Source: Mortierella alpina
Lineage: Eukaryota; Mortierellomycota; Mortierellomycetes; Mortierellales; Mortierellaceae
Direction of reading: 5' to 3'
Assembly (NCBI GenBank): GCA_029449245.1
Contig: JANATF010000004.1
Span: forward strand, 558,001-622,000
Length of the DNA stretch: 64,000 nt
Under the pieces are notes generated by a model. It searched no databases, was not told the origin of the DNA, and saw only the letters and a list, made by a program, of their open reading frames with translations. Every line of letters starts with the position of its first letter. Within the stretch, counting starts at the first letter, position 1. Both the position numbers and the translations under genes were made by a program. Below are positions 12,551-23,181 of this stretch, piece after piece.

Positions 12551-14019
12551 ATGAGTCGCGATCGTCTGAATGACTTTAACACTGGCGTAAGATTCGGTCC
12601 AACCCTCGCCGCAGCTCAGGCATTCAGGCTACGCGAGCTCCCCGCACTTACCAACAGATGTAGATTCTTTTCCGTCTCTAATCTGCTCTTAATGTTCCAT
12701 TGCTCATCATCATGTCGCAGTCCACCGCAAGTCCACATCCTGCCTCAAATGTATATAACAACACTAGCCATAGCCAGGCTCCAGTCGAGCTGGCGCCCCT
12801 GCGCGGCGACAGTCTGAGCCAGTTCTTTCAAGAGGCAAGTACTCTCGTTCGTCCTTGCTTCTTGCCTCTGGTCACCTAATTTATGAACCGATTCTTATTG
12901 ATACCACCACTCTTTCTTTTAGACCGAGGTTATCTCCTCCAAGATCCAGCAGTTCCAAGCCAATATCACCGAGATCGACCAGCTCTTTACAAAGAATGTG
13001 AGCCGACCAGCAGATGCTGAAGGTAGTCTATCGTGTGATACTCCCATTCGCAGTGTTTGAGCTGAGAAGTAATGCATCGCGAACGAGAACTTCTTTACAG
13101 TGATGTGGTTAGCTCACACGACTCCACCTTCAACGTTGTCTTTTCAGGTGCAAAGCAACTTGAGGAAAAGACGCGCGCCACCAACAGCCTCTCTACAGAA
13201 ATCTATGATCGGCTCCGAGGTAAATGCATCCCAAACGCATGATAGTGTTTCGCCTTATGCCCCCTTGGTCGCCGACTAAAACTGTCAACCTCGCCTGTTC
13301 CCCCTTCGCGTGAAAAGCTTTGACCGAGTCCAATAGAAGAGTGCATACTAAGGAGGAATATGACAGACGCAAGCTCAGGACCTCTACTCTGAGCAAGCAA
13401 TTCAAGGACGCAGTGAGCAGATTCCAGGGCATGCAATACCAGAATGGCCAAAAGTCCAAGGATAATGTCGCTAGACAATACCGCATTGCCAACCCCAACG
13501 CGACAGAAGAGGATATCCGAACGCTGGTCGATCAGGACCAAGGTGGAGCCTTTTCGCAGCAGCTTCTGCAGCAGGCTAGGGGCCAACAAGCCATGGCAGC
13601 ATTGAACTCTGTCCAAAACCGTCAGCGCGAGCTGCACAGTCTTCAAGAGAGTGTTATAGAGCTCGCGGAGCTGTACAAGCAGCTTGAGCACCTCATATCA
13701 GATCAGGACGTTCAGTTTCAAGAGATTGAGGCGTCTGTCCTTCGAGCAGGAAATGATATCGAAAAGGCCGACTCTTTTGTGGGTCTAGCGCTGAAGGACG
13801 GCAAGTCAGCTAGACAGGTAAGGCAACTTGATGGTCGAATATTGCTGACACGACGGTGGAGCACTGAGAGTTGACTCGCCTTTTTTTTTTTTTCTTTTTT
13901 CGCTCGAACTTTCTGGCGCGCTTTAGAAAAAATGGATTGCCCTTGGTATTGTTGTCCTTATTATCATTATCATCCTTATCATCGGAGCCGCACAAGGATG
14001 GTTCAAGTCGTCTGCTTGA
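12551..14019 (+). CDS. Qa-SNARE, plasma-membrane syntaxin (Sso1/syntaxin-1 type)
   Basis: Membrane-fusion t-SNARE. Exons: 12551-12586, 12721-12834, 12923-13022, 13148-13219, 13318-13817, 13927-14019; 304 residues, close to the family size. An N-terminal helical (Habc-like) region covers about residues 30-185. The SNARE helix spans about 200-262, with the zero-layer Gln at about 237 in LISDQ, aligned to VESQ of syntaxin 1. A 20-residue Ile/Val-rich tail anchor follows from about 278, and only a few residues lie beyond it. The second intron uses a GC donor (gcaagt). The nearby gtactc would break the frame. The start is the ATG giving a short first exon with an acidic/polar N-terminus. RACK1 begins 148 bp downstream on the same strand. 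Assignment to the Sso1 rather than the Pep12/Tlg2 subgroup is by overall look only. Confidence 0.9.
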
Positions 14020-14167
14020 ACAGTTGTATATATATCTGTGTTCGTAGTTTTTATAGTACTTTGTAAACGGTCGTTGATGAGATTTAAGGGGCCGACGGAT
14101 TCGAACCTACTAGGGGGTGGGCGGGGCAGAGGCCGTCCATCCCCTCTTCGACTTTCCTGAATCAATC

Positions 14168-16026
14168 ATGTCCAGCGATAGCTTGTCGTACCGCGGTCAA
14201 CTCGTTGGTAATACACCCTTGCTATGCCACTATCGGACGGAAGAGCACACAAAAAAAAACCATGACAGCAGGAGGATCCAGATGGCAGAATATCGATGGA
14301 TGGATCGATCGATGGTTTTTTTATGCTTTGGATGTCTAAGCCGATATGGACGATTTGCGCGGACAGGCCTAGGACACACCCCTACCAACAACGTTGGACA
14401 TACCCGACCAGTCAGTACTTAATCTGGATGAGCTGAGCATCTTCGGAAAGCCCCGATGGCAGCCACTGCCAGTTCTAGCACTGCGACACCTGCATCACTA
14501 TGCATCCATCCAACGAGACTCATTTGTCCCGAAAAAGCCGAAGAGTAAAACGACCACAGGATGAACCTTAGATGCCAACAATTTGTACAAGGAACAGATC
14601 CCTCAACAGTGCATCGCATGATGTCGATACCCGACACTGACACCAGCACCGACGCTACACGGCGATAAGCCCTGACAACCTGCTCGGGACAGGGACTCAA
14701 GGACCAGGTGTTAACGACTCCTCCCTTTGACGCTTCATGCTTTAGGCCACCGTGACTGGGTCACGGCCATTGCCACCACCGCCGAGTCTCCCGATATGAT
14801 CTTGACCTCCTCCCGTGGTATGTTGTCGTGAAGCAGTTCAAGTTCAGGACGGTGCAGACAGTGGACGCCTTAGTTAGAAGCCTGCTCGACTTATAGCTGG
14901 AGTGATCAAAGGCGACTAGAGATAAGACGAGCTCGATCAGATGAAAACCACCCAGCAGCAACTCTTCGTTTTCAATAGCGGCGACAGTACTGTACATCAA
15001 TGGCGATCTCCGGAGACTAGAGATGACTTAATTCGTTTCGACGCCGGACACTGACATCTTTCAGCCCGCGGGACCTCTGACAGGAAAAGCAATCCTTGGC
15101 ATTACAATTGAGCGAGACAGCACACTCACCAAAAAAAAACCTACCCAACCTCCCCTCTCTCTCTTCCTCTGTCCACCGCAGACAAGACCATCATTGTCTG
15201 GAACTTGGTTCGCGATGACGAGGGCAACTTTGGTGTCCCCCGCAAGTCGCTCCACGGACACAACTCTGCAGTTCAGGATGTTGTCATTTCCTCGGATGGT
15301 CAGTTTGCTCTGTCCGCTTCCTGGGACAAGACCCTCCGTCTCTGGGACCTCAACACCGGCTTGACCACCCGCCGCTTCATTGGCCACACCAACGACGTCC
15401 TCTCGGTCTCGTTCTCTGCCGACAACCGCCAGATCGTCTCTGGATCCCGCGACAAGACCATCAAGCTGTGGAACACCTTGGGTGAGTGCAAGTTCACCAT
15501 CCAGGAGGACTGCCACTCCGAGTGGGTCTCGTGCGTCCGTTTCTCGCCCAACCCCGCCAACCCTGTCATCGTCTCTGGAGGCTGGGACAAGGTGGTCAAG
15601 GTCTGGGAGCTCACCAAGTGCAAGCTGCGCTCCAACCACATCGGACACACCGGATACATCAACACGGTCACCGTCTCGCCCGATGGTTCGCTCTGCGCTT
15701 CCGGTGGCCGCGACGGCATCACGATGCTCTGGGATTTGAACGAGGGCAAGCACTTGTACTCGCTCGAGGGTAAGGGGGATGATATCATCCACTCGTTGGT
15801 CTTCTCGCCCAACCGCTACTGGTTGTGCGCGGCCACCTCGACCTGCATCAAGATCTGGGACTTGGAGTCAAAGTCCGTGGTGGATGAGCTCAAGCCCGAG
15901 TTCTCGAACGTCGGCAAGAAGTCTAACCCTCCCTATGCCGTCTCCTTGGCTTGGTCCGCTGATGGCCAGACGCTCTTTGCTGGTTACACCGACAGCATTA
16001 CCCGTGTCTGGACCGTTGGTTTTTAA
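14168..16026 (+). CDS. RACK1: RACK1 (Asc1/Cpc2), 40S ribosome-associated WD40 scaffold
   Basis: Seven-bladed WD-repeat protein that sits on the small ribosomal subunit and links signalling to translation. Exons: 14168-14207, 14746-14817, 15182-16026; 318 residues, the standard length. The N-terminus reads [18 protein letters not shown], and WD units such as [24 protein letters not shown] and [12 protein letters not shown] follow. The protein ends in RVWTVGF. The exon 3 codons are strongly biased toward C-ending forms, unlike neighbouring genes, as expected for a very highly expressed gene; this bias also creates a long antisense frame. The introns (538 and 364 bp) are much longer than most in this window. 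In budding yeast the ASC1 intron hosts snoRNA snR24, so these introns deserve attention. It is convergent with the Ysc84 gene, 143 bp apart. Confidence 0.97.
14614..14680 (+). ncRNA. Possible C/D-box snoRNA in RACK1 intron 1
   Basis: Within the first RACK1 intron there is a C-like box ATGATGT at 14618-14624, a CTGA at 14637-14640 that could be D', and a CTGA at 14672-14675 that could be D. The spacing is right for a C/D snoRNA. The terminal stem is poor, and I could not match the guide sequence to rRNA. It is listed mainly because the yeast ortholog's intron carries one. Confidence 0.2.
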
Positions 16027-16169
16027 AACAGTTTTTTTTTGTGTGGAAAGAGGAAAATATATGCATGCCTTCTACATGCTCTGTCTCCTCAGGAGCAGGA
16101 ATGCAAAACACTGAAAATCACTTGATAATGGTGGTGCGTATTTATGTTTGTTTGTAGATTTGGTGTAGA

Positions 16170-18020
16170 TCACTGAACATAGTTTGCTGGAAAGGAGCCC
16201 TCTCGACCATTGCACCGTCCTGTCCACCAGTCGTTTGTACTCAACGTCTTCTTGACCACGGTAATACGATCACCCTTCTTAAACGAGAGGTCTGTTGATT
16301 CCACTCCTGTAAAGTCATACATCGCCACGACTAGATCGGGCTTGGCTCCAATCTTGGGTGGTGGCGGTGGTGCCACTTTGGCTCCAGAGTTTGTAATGGT
16401 CTGGTTGGTATGATGTGGTTGACTGCCGCCGTGGAACGGGCTGTTGTTGTCGTCTGTTGAAGGTCGACCGTACTGCCGACCGGCACCGCCATTGAGGGGC
16501 TTTGGGAAGGCAGAGGCAACAGTTGGGGTATACCGCGGTAAGGGGTCATCTTGGTCCACTGCGCCTGCTGCGCTGACGCCAAAACCCCTCGATTTCTGAT
16601 CTCCGGCGAATGCAGTTTGTTGGTTATTATTGCTCTGACCATAGGTTCCTGTGTTGGTGGCCGATCTTCCTCTTGTTACAGGGTTCTCGCCGTTGGCTCC
16701 ATGCCCGCCTACGATGGTTTCAGGGCCGCCTCCATAACGCCCCGGGTGCGCAGTGCTGGCACTGCGATTAATACCGGTGTTGTATGCGTGGTTGTAATCG
16801 TCACCAGGAGGGCCTCGGCCATAAAAGCCGGAAGCCTTTGAGTTGAGTGCTCGGTACAAGATGTCTGCCTGAGGAGGTGGGGGGATGGCGCCACTGAGAA
16901 GCTCTGCAGCAGAGACTGGCCTGCGGTAGAAGGCTTCGTTGGCGTCCTTTCTTTCCATGATGACTGAACCCTCGATCGACACGCCTGGACGTTCGCAGGT
17001 GCAAGCAATTTGTTTTGTTGTCAGTGTTAGTGAATATCTAGGAGCCAGCCGTGATCCATCGTGTGGATTTCGCCCTCATGAGAGGACCAGATCATCGTCA
17101 GTTACCTGCAAAGAGTCCCTTGGTTTTGCTGTAAGAGTAAATGGCCGCAAGACTGCCAATGGTTGCTGACGCTCCCGCTTCAGCAGTTCTTCCGATCGGT
17201 CCAGCGGCGACTATTTTTGTCGCAGCAGTAGCGTAGCGCAACAAGAGGTACCAGTTGCAATGAATAACCAAAAAGAAAAAAAAAAAGCTTTCGTACTGTC
17301 TGATAATTGTACTGGAGAGGCATTATCCTCATTGTGACATGAACCACATGCTTACCAGACAAGTTGCCGCCAAGAGTAACATTTCCACCAGAGCTGAATG
17401 ATTTGACAGCAGCGCGGGTATTGAGGACGATGACAAAGTCTGTGAGCTCTGCTCCGATCTGTCCTCCAAAACCCATGCCTCCAGTGCCGATCGCTGAAGG
17501 TGCAGACCACGAGCCATCCTCGAGTCGCGCTACAACGATTCCAGCCCCAGCCCTACCCGAGAAGAGGAACCCAGCTTTGATGACCGTGAAGATGGCTAGG
17601 CCTTTGGCACTTGAGAGAATATCGGTGGGGATGATGTTGTCGATACCCTTGGCCGCGATCGGATCTTTTGATGAGCAGTAAAATAACAAAGAGCGGATAA
17701 TGCGGAGTCAGCACACGACAATGATTATTACTTCTGGGCGTGAGGGGGAAAAAGATTTAACCCGCTCCCGTCGCCCGTTGCTGGGCAGCCAAAGACCGAA
17801 GGTTGACTTGAACTCCTGCATTCAATGCAATCCATCTATCTTCTCCGGACTCCAGGGGAGAGGGGGGATGCTATGGATGTTACTGCTGATCTTTAAGCAA
17901 GGGATGACGGACAAACTAACCGATGAAGGCGTTGAGCGTTTTGGAGGCTCTTTTGCACTCGCCCGCGAGGTCCTTTGGCAGCGGCGAGTTGATTTTGATG
18001 CTCTTTCTCATGGAGCTCAT
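16170..18020 (-). CDS. YSC84: Ysc84/Lsb3-type actin-patch protein with SH3 domain
   Basis: Lipid- and actin-binding protein of cortical actin patches and endocytosis. Exons in transcription order: 18020-17921, 17664-17356, 17210-17106, 16984-16170; 442 residues, close to yeast Ysc84/Lsb3. The N-terminus (SPLPKDLAGECKRASKTL) and the SYLF/Ysc84 domain fill about residues 1-230, including the typical AKGLAIFTVIKAGFLFSGR and IGTGGMGFGGQIGAEL. A linker rich in Gly, Asn and Pro follows. The C-terminal SH3 domain (about 385-442) shows the expected AMYDF, ALYDY-like start, the WW pair and SFPANYV end. In yeast the SH3 binds Las17 and related proline-rich partners; the same role here is inferred. Confidence 0.93.
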
Positions 18021-18616
18021 TCTGTGGAAGGTGGATAGAAGGTGTAGGGCGTGAGGAGCGTGTGGATGGGTGCAGCGGAGGGTGTGGCTATGAGCGTGAA
18101 GAGCTGGAAGGTGCGGGAGAGGAAAGGGAGGAATAGAGGATGAAAGAAAGAGAGACGGTTGAGGCTGTCGTTTTTGGATTCAAAAAAAAGCAAGAAATGA
18201 GACACCGCCACCAAACCAGTTGAATTCATTCCCGTTGTACGCCCTGCCAAGGTGGCACACATGATCGGCAGTCTGGCGCACGGTTGTAGTGACACTCACC
18301 CGTCCAGCACTCCCAGAGGGCAGTGCCACGCACAGCGCGCGCTTGCGCCCGAGGACATTGACGCTCGTTGCAGGTCCTCGACTGAAGTAGCCGGAGATAG
18401 CCCACTTTGCGAGAATACAGCTGCTGCATCATTTGTGCAAAGACATGTCGGGTTCGCATCCAACATATACTTTTTGTCTCGCCATCCACCCATCGACATT
18501 CCTCACTCATAGTTCTTGCTCTGAATTCTCATTCCCTAACCTCGCCAATCAGTTTCTTGTCAAATATTTTCATTCGCAGTTATCATGAGCAAACTCATGG
18601 CTGACTGCATGCTTGT
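18021..18616. other. Intergenic, no gene seen
   Basis: Spacer between the Ysc84 start and the stop of the esterase-like gene, both on the minus strand. It should contain the Ysc84 promoter and the end of the next transcript. I see no repeat, RNA or coding signal. Confidence 0.5.
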
Positions 18617-20046
18617 CTACTGCCTGCTCCTACAACGTCGCTCAATTGCGGATTGCTCCGGGCTAGATCCTTCAGCATATCCCGGGAACACACTAGGCCA
18701 GCATGCGGGGTGGAGGTGTGGATAGTGACGGGCTACAGCGTCCATGACACTCTTGTACAAGACCTCGTTCCCCATGCGCTTGAGATGCAGTCCATCCATG
18801 AAATAATCCTGCAGTTGGTCCGACTCGTGTAGTTCACATGTGCCTTCCACCTGGCAATGGATCTCCGACCAGAGGTCAACCACAGGAACGTCCAAAGCCT
18901 TTCCAACCTCAACACAGGCCTGAGCGTATTCTTTTGTCACATTGTTGGATCGGTTCATGGTGTGATTAACAGCGGCGAGCGAGGCTTCCCACATGGTATC
19001 GTCGACTGGTGCAGGAGTGACGAGGATAACATTGGTGTGGGGCGAGTAGTTGGGCGACTCTGGGAAGCGAATCGTGTTGACAATAGCCTTTAGGTTGTCC
19101 TTGTACGCGTCCAAAGCAACATGTTGACGGGTATGCGCGAATGAAGCGTCGTCTGTGCCGAGAGCAATGATCACAAGCTTGACTGGTGTTGATCCTTTGG
19201 ATTCCTGGTATAGAAGTTCTGGGAATAGGGAGTTGACCCAGTGGGTATTATATTCTACAAGGGAGGGACATGAAGAGGTGTTAGTGCCTTTGATCGTTCT
19301 TACGCCTTGTCCGAAAGGTCTAAAGGGCGTGGTTTACCAGGGAAACTACGCAACACGACATCAGCGCGCCCGACCCACTCGTCTGATAGGAATCCAAGCC
19401 ATCCATAGGTAGCATGAGTATAGCCGTATTTTGAGATGGAGTCTGCAAGAACCACGATCTTGCCAAACAACGCGCAATCGTCTTCTTGGTTGTTGTTTCC
19501 GCTCCATGTCCCTTGGTCCTGCCCTGACGTCTCCTGCGTTTCCATCTGGATAGTCGTTGGAGCAGAGGGACAGTTTGGGGTCCACATAGTGCGAGGCTCG
19601 CCTGCGTCCGCAGGGCCCATGCCAGACATCTGGACGAGGAACTCCCGGTCGGGACCGATCTGCGGGGACTCTAGGAGGCCGACGATGATCTTGAAATAGA
19701 AGAAGGTGCCGGTGACGATCAGGGAGACAAAAGCGATGGCAGAGTTGACGGTGTAAGCGTTGACATATGTCGGGGTGAAAGGAGCATCGCGGGGTAGGCG
19801 TCCTGTGCCGTCGTATGTCTGGCCCTGGTAGTAGACCTTGCCGTCCCTGGTTCTGTTCTCTTGCGCGTTTGTGGCTGCTGGTGACGTTGACGCCGCGGTG
19901 GATGGTGTTGAAGTAGCTGTGGCGGATGACGATGCTAGTGCTGAGGTCTCGGGCGAGGAGGCGGTTTCGCGAGCGTTGCTCTCTCGGACATTGTCCTGGT
20001 TGGCATTTCTCCGCCGCAGATTAGGCTCTCCAGCGTTGGCTTGCAT
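18617..20046 (-). CDS. Membrane-anchored SGNH/GDSL hydrolase-like protein (Iah1-related), catalytic residues altered
   Basis: Resembles isoamyl-acetate-hydrolysing esterase Iah1, but with an N-terminal extension. Exons in transcription order: 20046-19338 and 19254-18617; 448 residues. Residues 1-95 are polar, Ser/Thr/Ala-rich and contain several Arg. A hydrophobic helix lies at about 100-124. The hydrolase domain starts near 195. Block I is LADSIS (Ser203). Block II, RGFSGYNTRW in Iah1, reads SFPEYNTHW here, so the oxyanion Gly is Glu. Block III, GxND in the family, reads LGTDDA, so the oxyanion Asn is Asp. The final Asp-x-x-His block (DGLHLK) is intact. The block II Glu codon spans the intron, but the splice phase leaves no clear way to restore Gly. 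Sequons NHT, NRS and NVT in the domain fit a lumenal side. Probably type II and possibly inactive. It is divergent from the PARG-like gene. Confidence 0.85.
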
Positions 20047-20756
20047 CTGGACGATTTGAGTTGCGGGATGGATGGATTTCTGATTGTGACAGCGAGCAAC
20101 GAGAGGGCAGGGATGAAAGGATTAGCGAAGGAAGGATGGATAGAGAGGAAGGAAAGAAGGAAGGAGGGAGGGAAGGAAGGAAGGAAGGAAGGAAGGTAGC
20201 CAAAGAGAAGAGAGACAGCGAATGAGACAGAGAATGAAAAATAGACACAAAGGGTTGGCGTATGAATGTAGCAGGAGGAGCGTTGAAGAGAGAATGCGGA
20301 TGCAGCTCTTGTGTGTGTGGACACATACAGCCTATACAGCCAGCACGCCTGTGGGTGCAGGGGGCCGTGTGTCGAGTGGGTGGAGATCGAATCCAAAAAC
20401 ACACTTCATACAAAATAGGGTTCAGTTACTGTTCCTCGGGTCGCCATCTCACAGGCGGTTGCTCAGACACACCAGACTTCAGACCTCCACTCTGTCGCCA
20501 CCCTCTCTGTTCTTTTTGCGTTTTCTTTTGTTTCTATCGCTCTCGTCTGCATTCCTCACTGTCTCATCCCTCCCATCCTCCCATCCCTCCCATCCTCCCA
20601 TCCTCCCCTTCCGCATTGCTGATCCAGACGCACCTTGTCTGTCTCTCTGTCTCCTTCATTACCTCGTCTTCCTCTTCCTCTTCCCTCTCTCTCTCTCTCC
20701 CTCTCTCTCTCTCTTTCCAGCGGCTCATTCTCCTCTTCTCCTTGCATCTCCTCCGA
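20047..20756. promoter_or_regulatory. Shared divergent promoter region, rich in simple repeats
   Basis: This is the only spacer between the esterase-like (-) and PARG-like (+) starts, so it must hold both promoters. It contains (GGAA)n from about 20140 to 20200, repeated CCCATCCTC units near 20570-20610, and (CT)n near 20683-20715 directly before the PARG-like start. I do not see a clear TATA box. Confidence 0.5.
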
Positions 20757-22306
20757 ATGCCTTCAACCCCACGGAGGGACACCCTCCCGCCCTCCAGGCC
20801 ACTCTCCATGCACCAAAAGCCGCCGTACAACCAAGCCTACAATGTCAAACCCATCACCATCCGCCCTAATTCAATGTCCCTCCCGGGATTCTCGCAGCCT
20901 CGCGCCCAAACCTGGCCTGCCCGTCTCCTTCAGTCGGGTCAACAGGCTCTGCTCAAGATCAGACGCTTTCATCGGATACGAACTCGCAGGGGACTCGAGC
21001 GTAACTGGTACCAGGTCACCGTGGCCATCCTGTTCTTCCTCATGCTCTTAGCCCTCTCGCGCCTGTTCCCTTCCTCCTCCCTGTCTGGCCTCTCACGCGG
21101 TGCCCGCCTGGGACCCCGCATGGCCGAAACCATTAATGCGCTCGAGTCCCTGAAATACATATCCAGCACCGGCCAAATCGTCACCCTGGACAAGGACAAG
21201 CTGTACTCAGGCGTGAGACGATCGAGGCTCTATCAGGGAACGCGCATCAGACGGCAGATTATGGACTCGCAGCGCGATCCTATTGTTAGAGTTATCGATG
21301 CGGACTGTCTTGACGAGGCATTACGACTGAAACGGCAGGGATTCAAGCCCATTGTACTGGACATGGCCAACAGGGAGTTTGCAGGAGGAGGTAAGGTCCA
21401 CATTGTCACACTTTCCCTTTTTGCTTACTGTGGATTATGTTATTGTATAATATACTCCTTGTGCTGTATCGGTGATGTACTCACTCCTCTGACGGAACAT
21501 TGTTCATGACGACTACAATACAGATTACAGAGCAGATGGAACATCACAGGAAGCTGGACTTTTCCGGAGAACCAATCTCTATCAGTGTCTGGACACGGAA
21601 CCCCGGCGGTCAGAGTTCTATCCATTGCCCAGCCAAGGTGCAGTGTATTGCCCAAACATGATCGTGCTTCGAAAATCTAGCCAGGAAGGCGATGGATTCT
21701 TGGAGCGGCCAGAGTGGATGAGTTTTTTGGTAAAAATTCAGCTTGAGAGTATCGTCCGCGGCGTAGGTCTTCATCACTCTACAATAGCTAACCCTGTTTA
21801 CATGATGTATTGTATAGGCCATGGCACCATTGCGGAACCCACCCCTGATCCCCAACGAGGCGAATGAGTTAATCCTAGGAGAGCGTGCCGCCATCATCAC
21901 CAAGAAAAAGATTCAAAACATGTTCCGTATCGCTCTGGATAACGGTGGGTGTCTATGTTGAAAATCTGTTCCGAGACTCGAGTCGTTATTTTTTATACCA
22001 GAGTAGGGATGGCTAATGTGCGCATTTGCCATTTTAGGGCACGACGCGATCGTCCTGTCGGCATTCGGTTGCGGTCGTCTGCACAACCCCCCCGAGTCTA
22101 CAGCCAGGATCTTTAAGGAAGTTATCCGGACAAACTACATGGGTGGCATCAAGAAAGGTCGTACGTTTAGCGAGATTGTCTTTGCGATCACCAATTACAA
22201 GAGTCTGGACAGCGATGTAGATGAAAGCTACAACTATGACACCTTCAAGCGCGTTATGGAAAGTCCCGATGTACTAGAGGGCGACCAAGACCCTGCAGAG
22301 CCATGA
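20757..22306 (+). CDS. Membrane-anchored microbial-type PARG-like protein (TIGR02452/DUF2263 fold), catalytic motif altered
   Basis: Related to microbial poly(ADP-ribose) glycohydrolases. Exons: 20757-21390, 21524-21762, 21818-21944, 22038-22306; 422 residues. The start chosen is the ATG that leaves a short basic N-terminus (several Arg at 69-82) before one transmembrane helix at about 85-104. With basic residues preceding the helix, a type II topology is predicted, with the domain lumenal. The family motif PGGG...QEE appears as FAGGDY followed by TSQEAGLF, so the third Gly is Asp and the second Glu of QEE, the catalytic acid in characterised enzymes, is Ala. Other family features remain: RRTNLY, YCPNMIVLR and the phosphate-loop-like LSAFGCGRLHNPP. 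I infer an ADP-ribose binding fold without normal hydrolase activity. The membrane anchor is unusual for this family as I know it. Confidence 0.85.
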
Positions 22307-23181
22307 CCTTTCCCCACCGTAGAGTAGCTGCAACAAGACGATGCATCCAAACTCGGGGTCTTATGGACACGACTTTCAAACATGCAGTAGAGCAGTTGTA
22401 ATATATCGAAACTTGTGCAGAAGGTACAGTACGAGTTTTATTTATAGAGAATTGGTACTGTACAGCTCAGCTCCTACATAGGCCCCAGGAAGGGAACATC
22501 TAAATTGCGCGGACGGGTCCGGAACCCAGTACATGTAGGAGCCAGAGCACGTACATCGGGCATTCCTCAGCCATTGCCAGCATGTAGAGGACACTGTCAG
22601 TGTCAAACGAGTGATCTATCGCGCGGCCCTTGCAGACTCGAGCATGGTGAGCCAGAAGAGAAAGAGATCGTGATGAGCGTGAGTATCAAGTGGATGTGTG
22701 CTTGCATGTCTGGTTACCTGAGAGAGCGAGAGCTGGATGGTTCTTTTTACGAGTGGCGGGATACTGTACCTTTGAAGAGAAGACGACAGAGACGGTGAGA
22801 GCAAGGTGGGGAGCTGTTTTCTGTCGTGTGAGCAGCCGCGGCCTGCTCCACCGCGCGCGTGTTTGTTGTGCGACCATTCCCCCCCACCCACGCATACCCA
22901 CACAATATTCCGCGCTTGTCCTCAAATGGAATCATCGCAGTCCGTCCCCCTTGCTTGTGCCAGCAGCACTTTATCCCATTCGTTTTGTATTTTCTCTCTT
23001 TTTCGTTTTTGTTTCCTGCCTCGACATCAATCCTTTTTTTTCGCTTCGTCCCATCACGCCATCAACATCTCCGCCCTGATCGTTCCCTTCTCTCCGCCCC
23101 TGCACCCGACTCGACCGCATCCCCTCACGCCCTTGCTGCTACTGTGGCCACCTCTCCCCTGCTCTGCTGTTGCTTGTGCAC
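22307..23181. other. Intergenic, no gene seen
   Basis: Spacer between two plus-strand genes. The last 250 bases before the exportin start are strongly pyrimidine-rich, as in other leaders in this window. No RNA gene or repeat of note. Confidence 0.5.

Noticed and set aside
14095-14112. GATTCGAACCTAC, resembling a tRNA T-loop/B-box on the minus strand
   Set aside because: The flanking bases do not form a T-stem, and no acceptor-stem partner or A-box is found at the right distance. It lies in the RACK1 leader.
15061-15792. 243-codon antisense frame over RACK1
   Set aside because: It arises from the strong codon bias of RACK1. The sense strand is an unmistakable WD40 protein.
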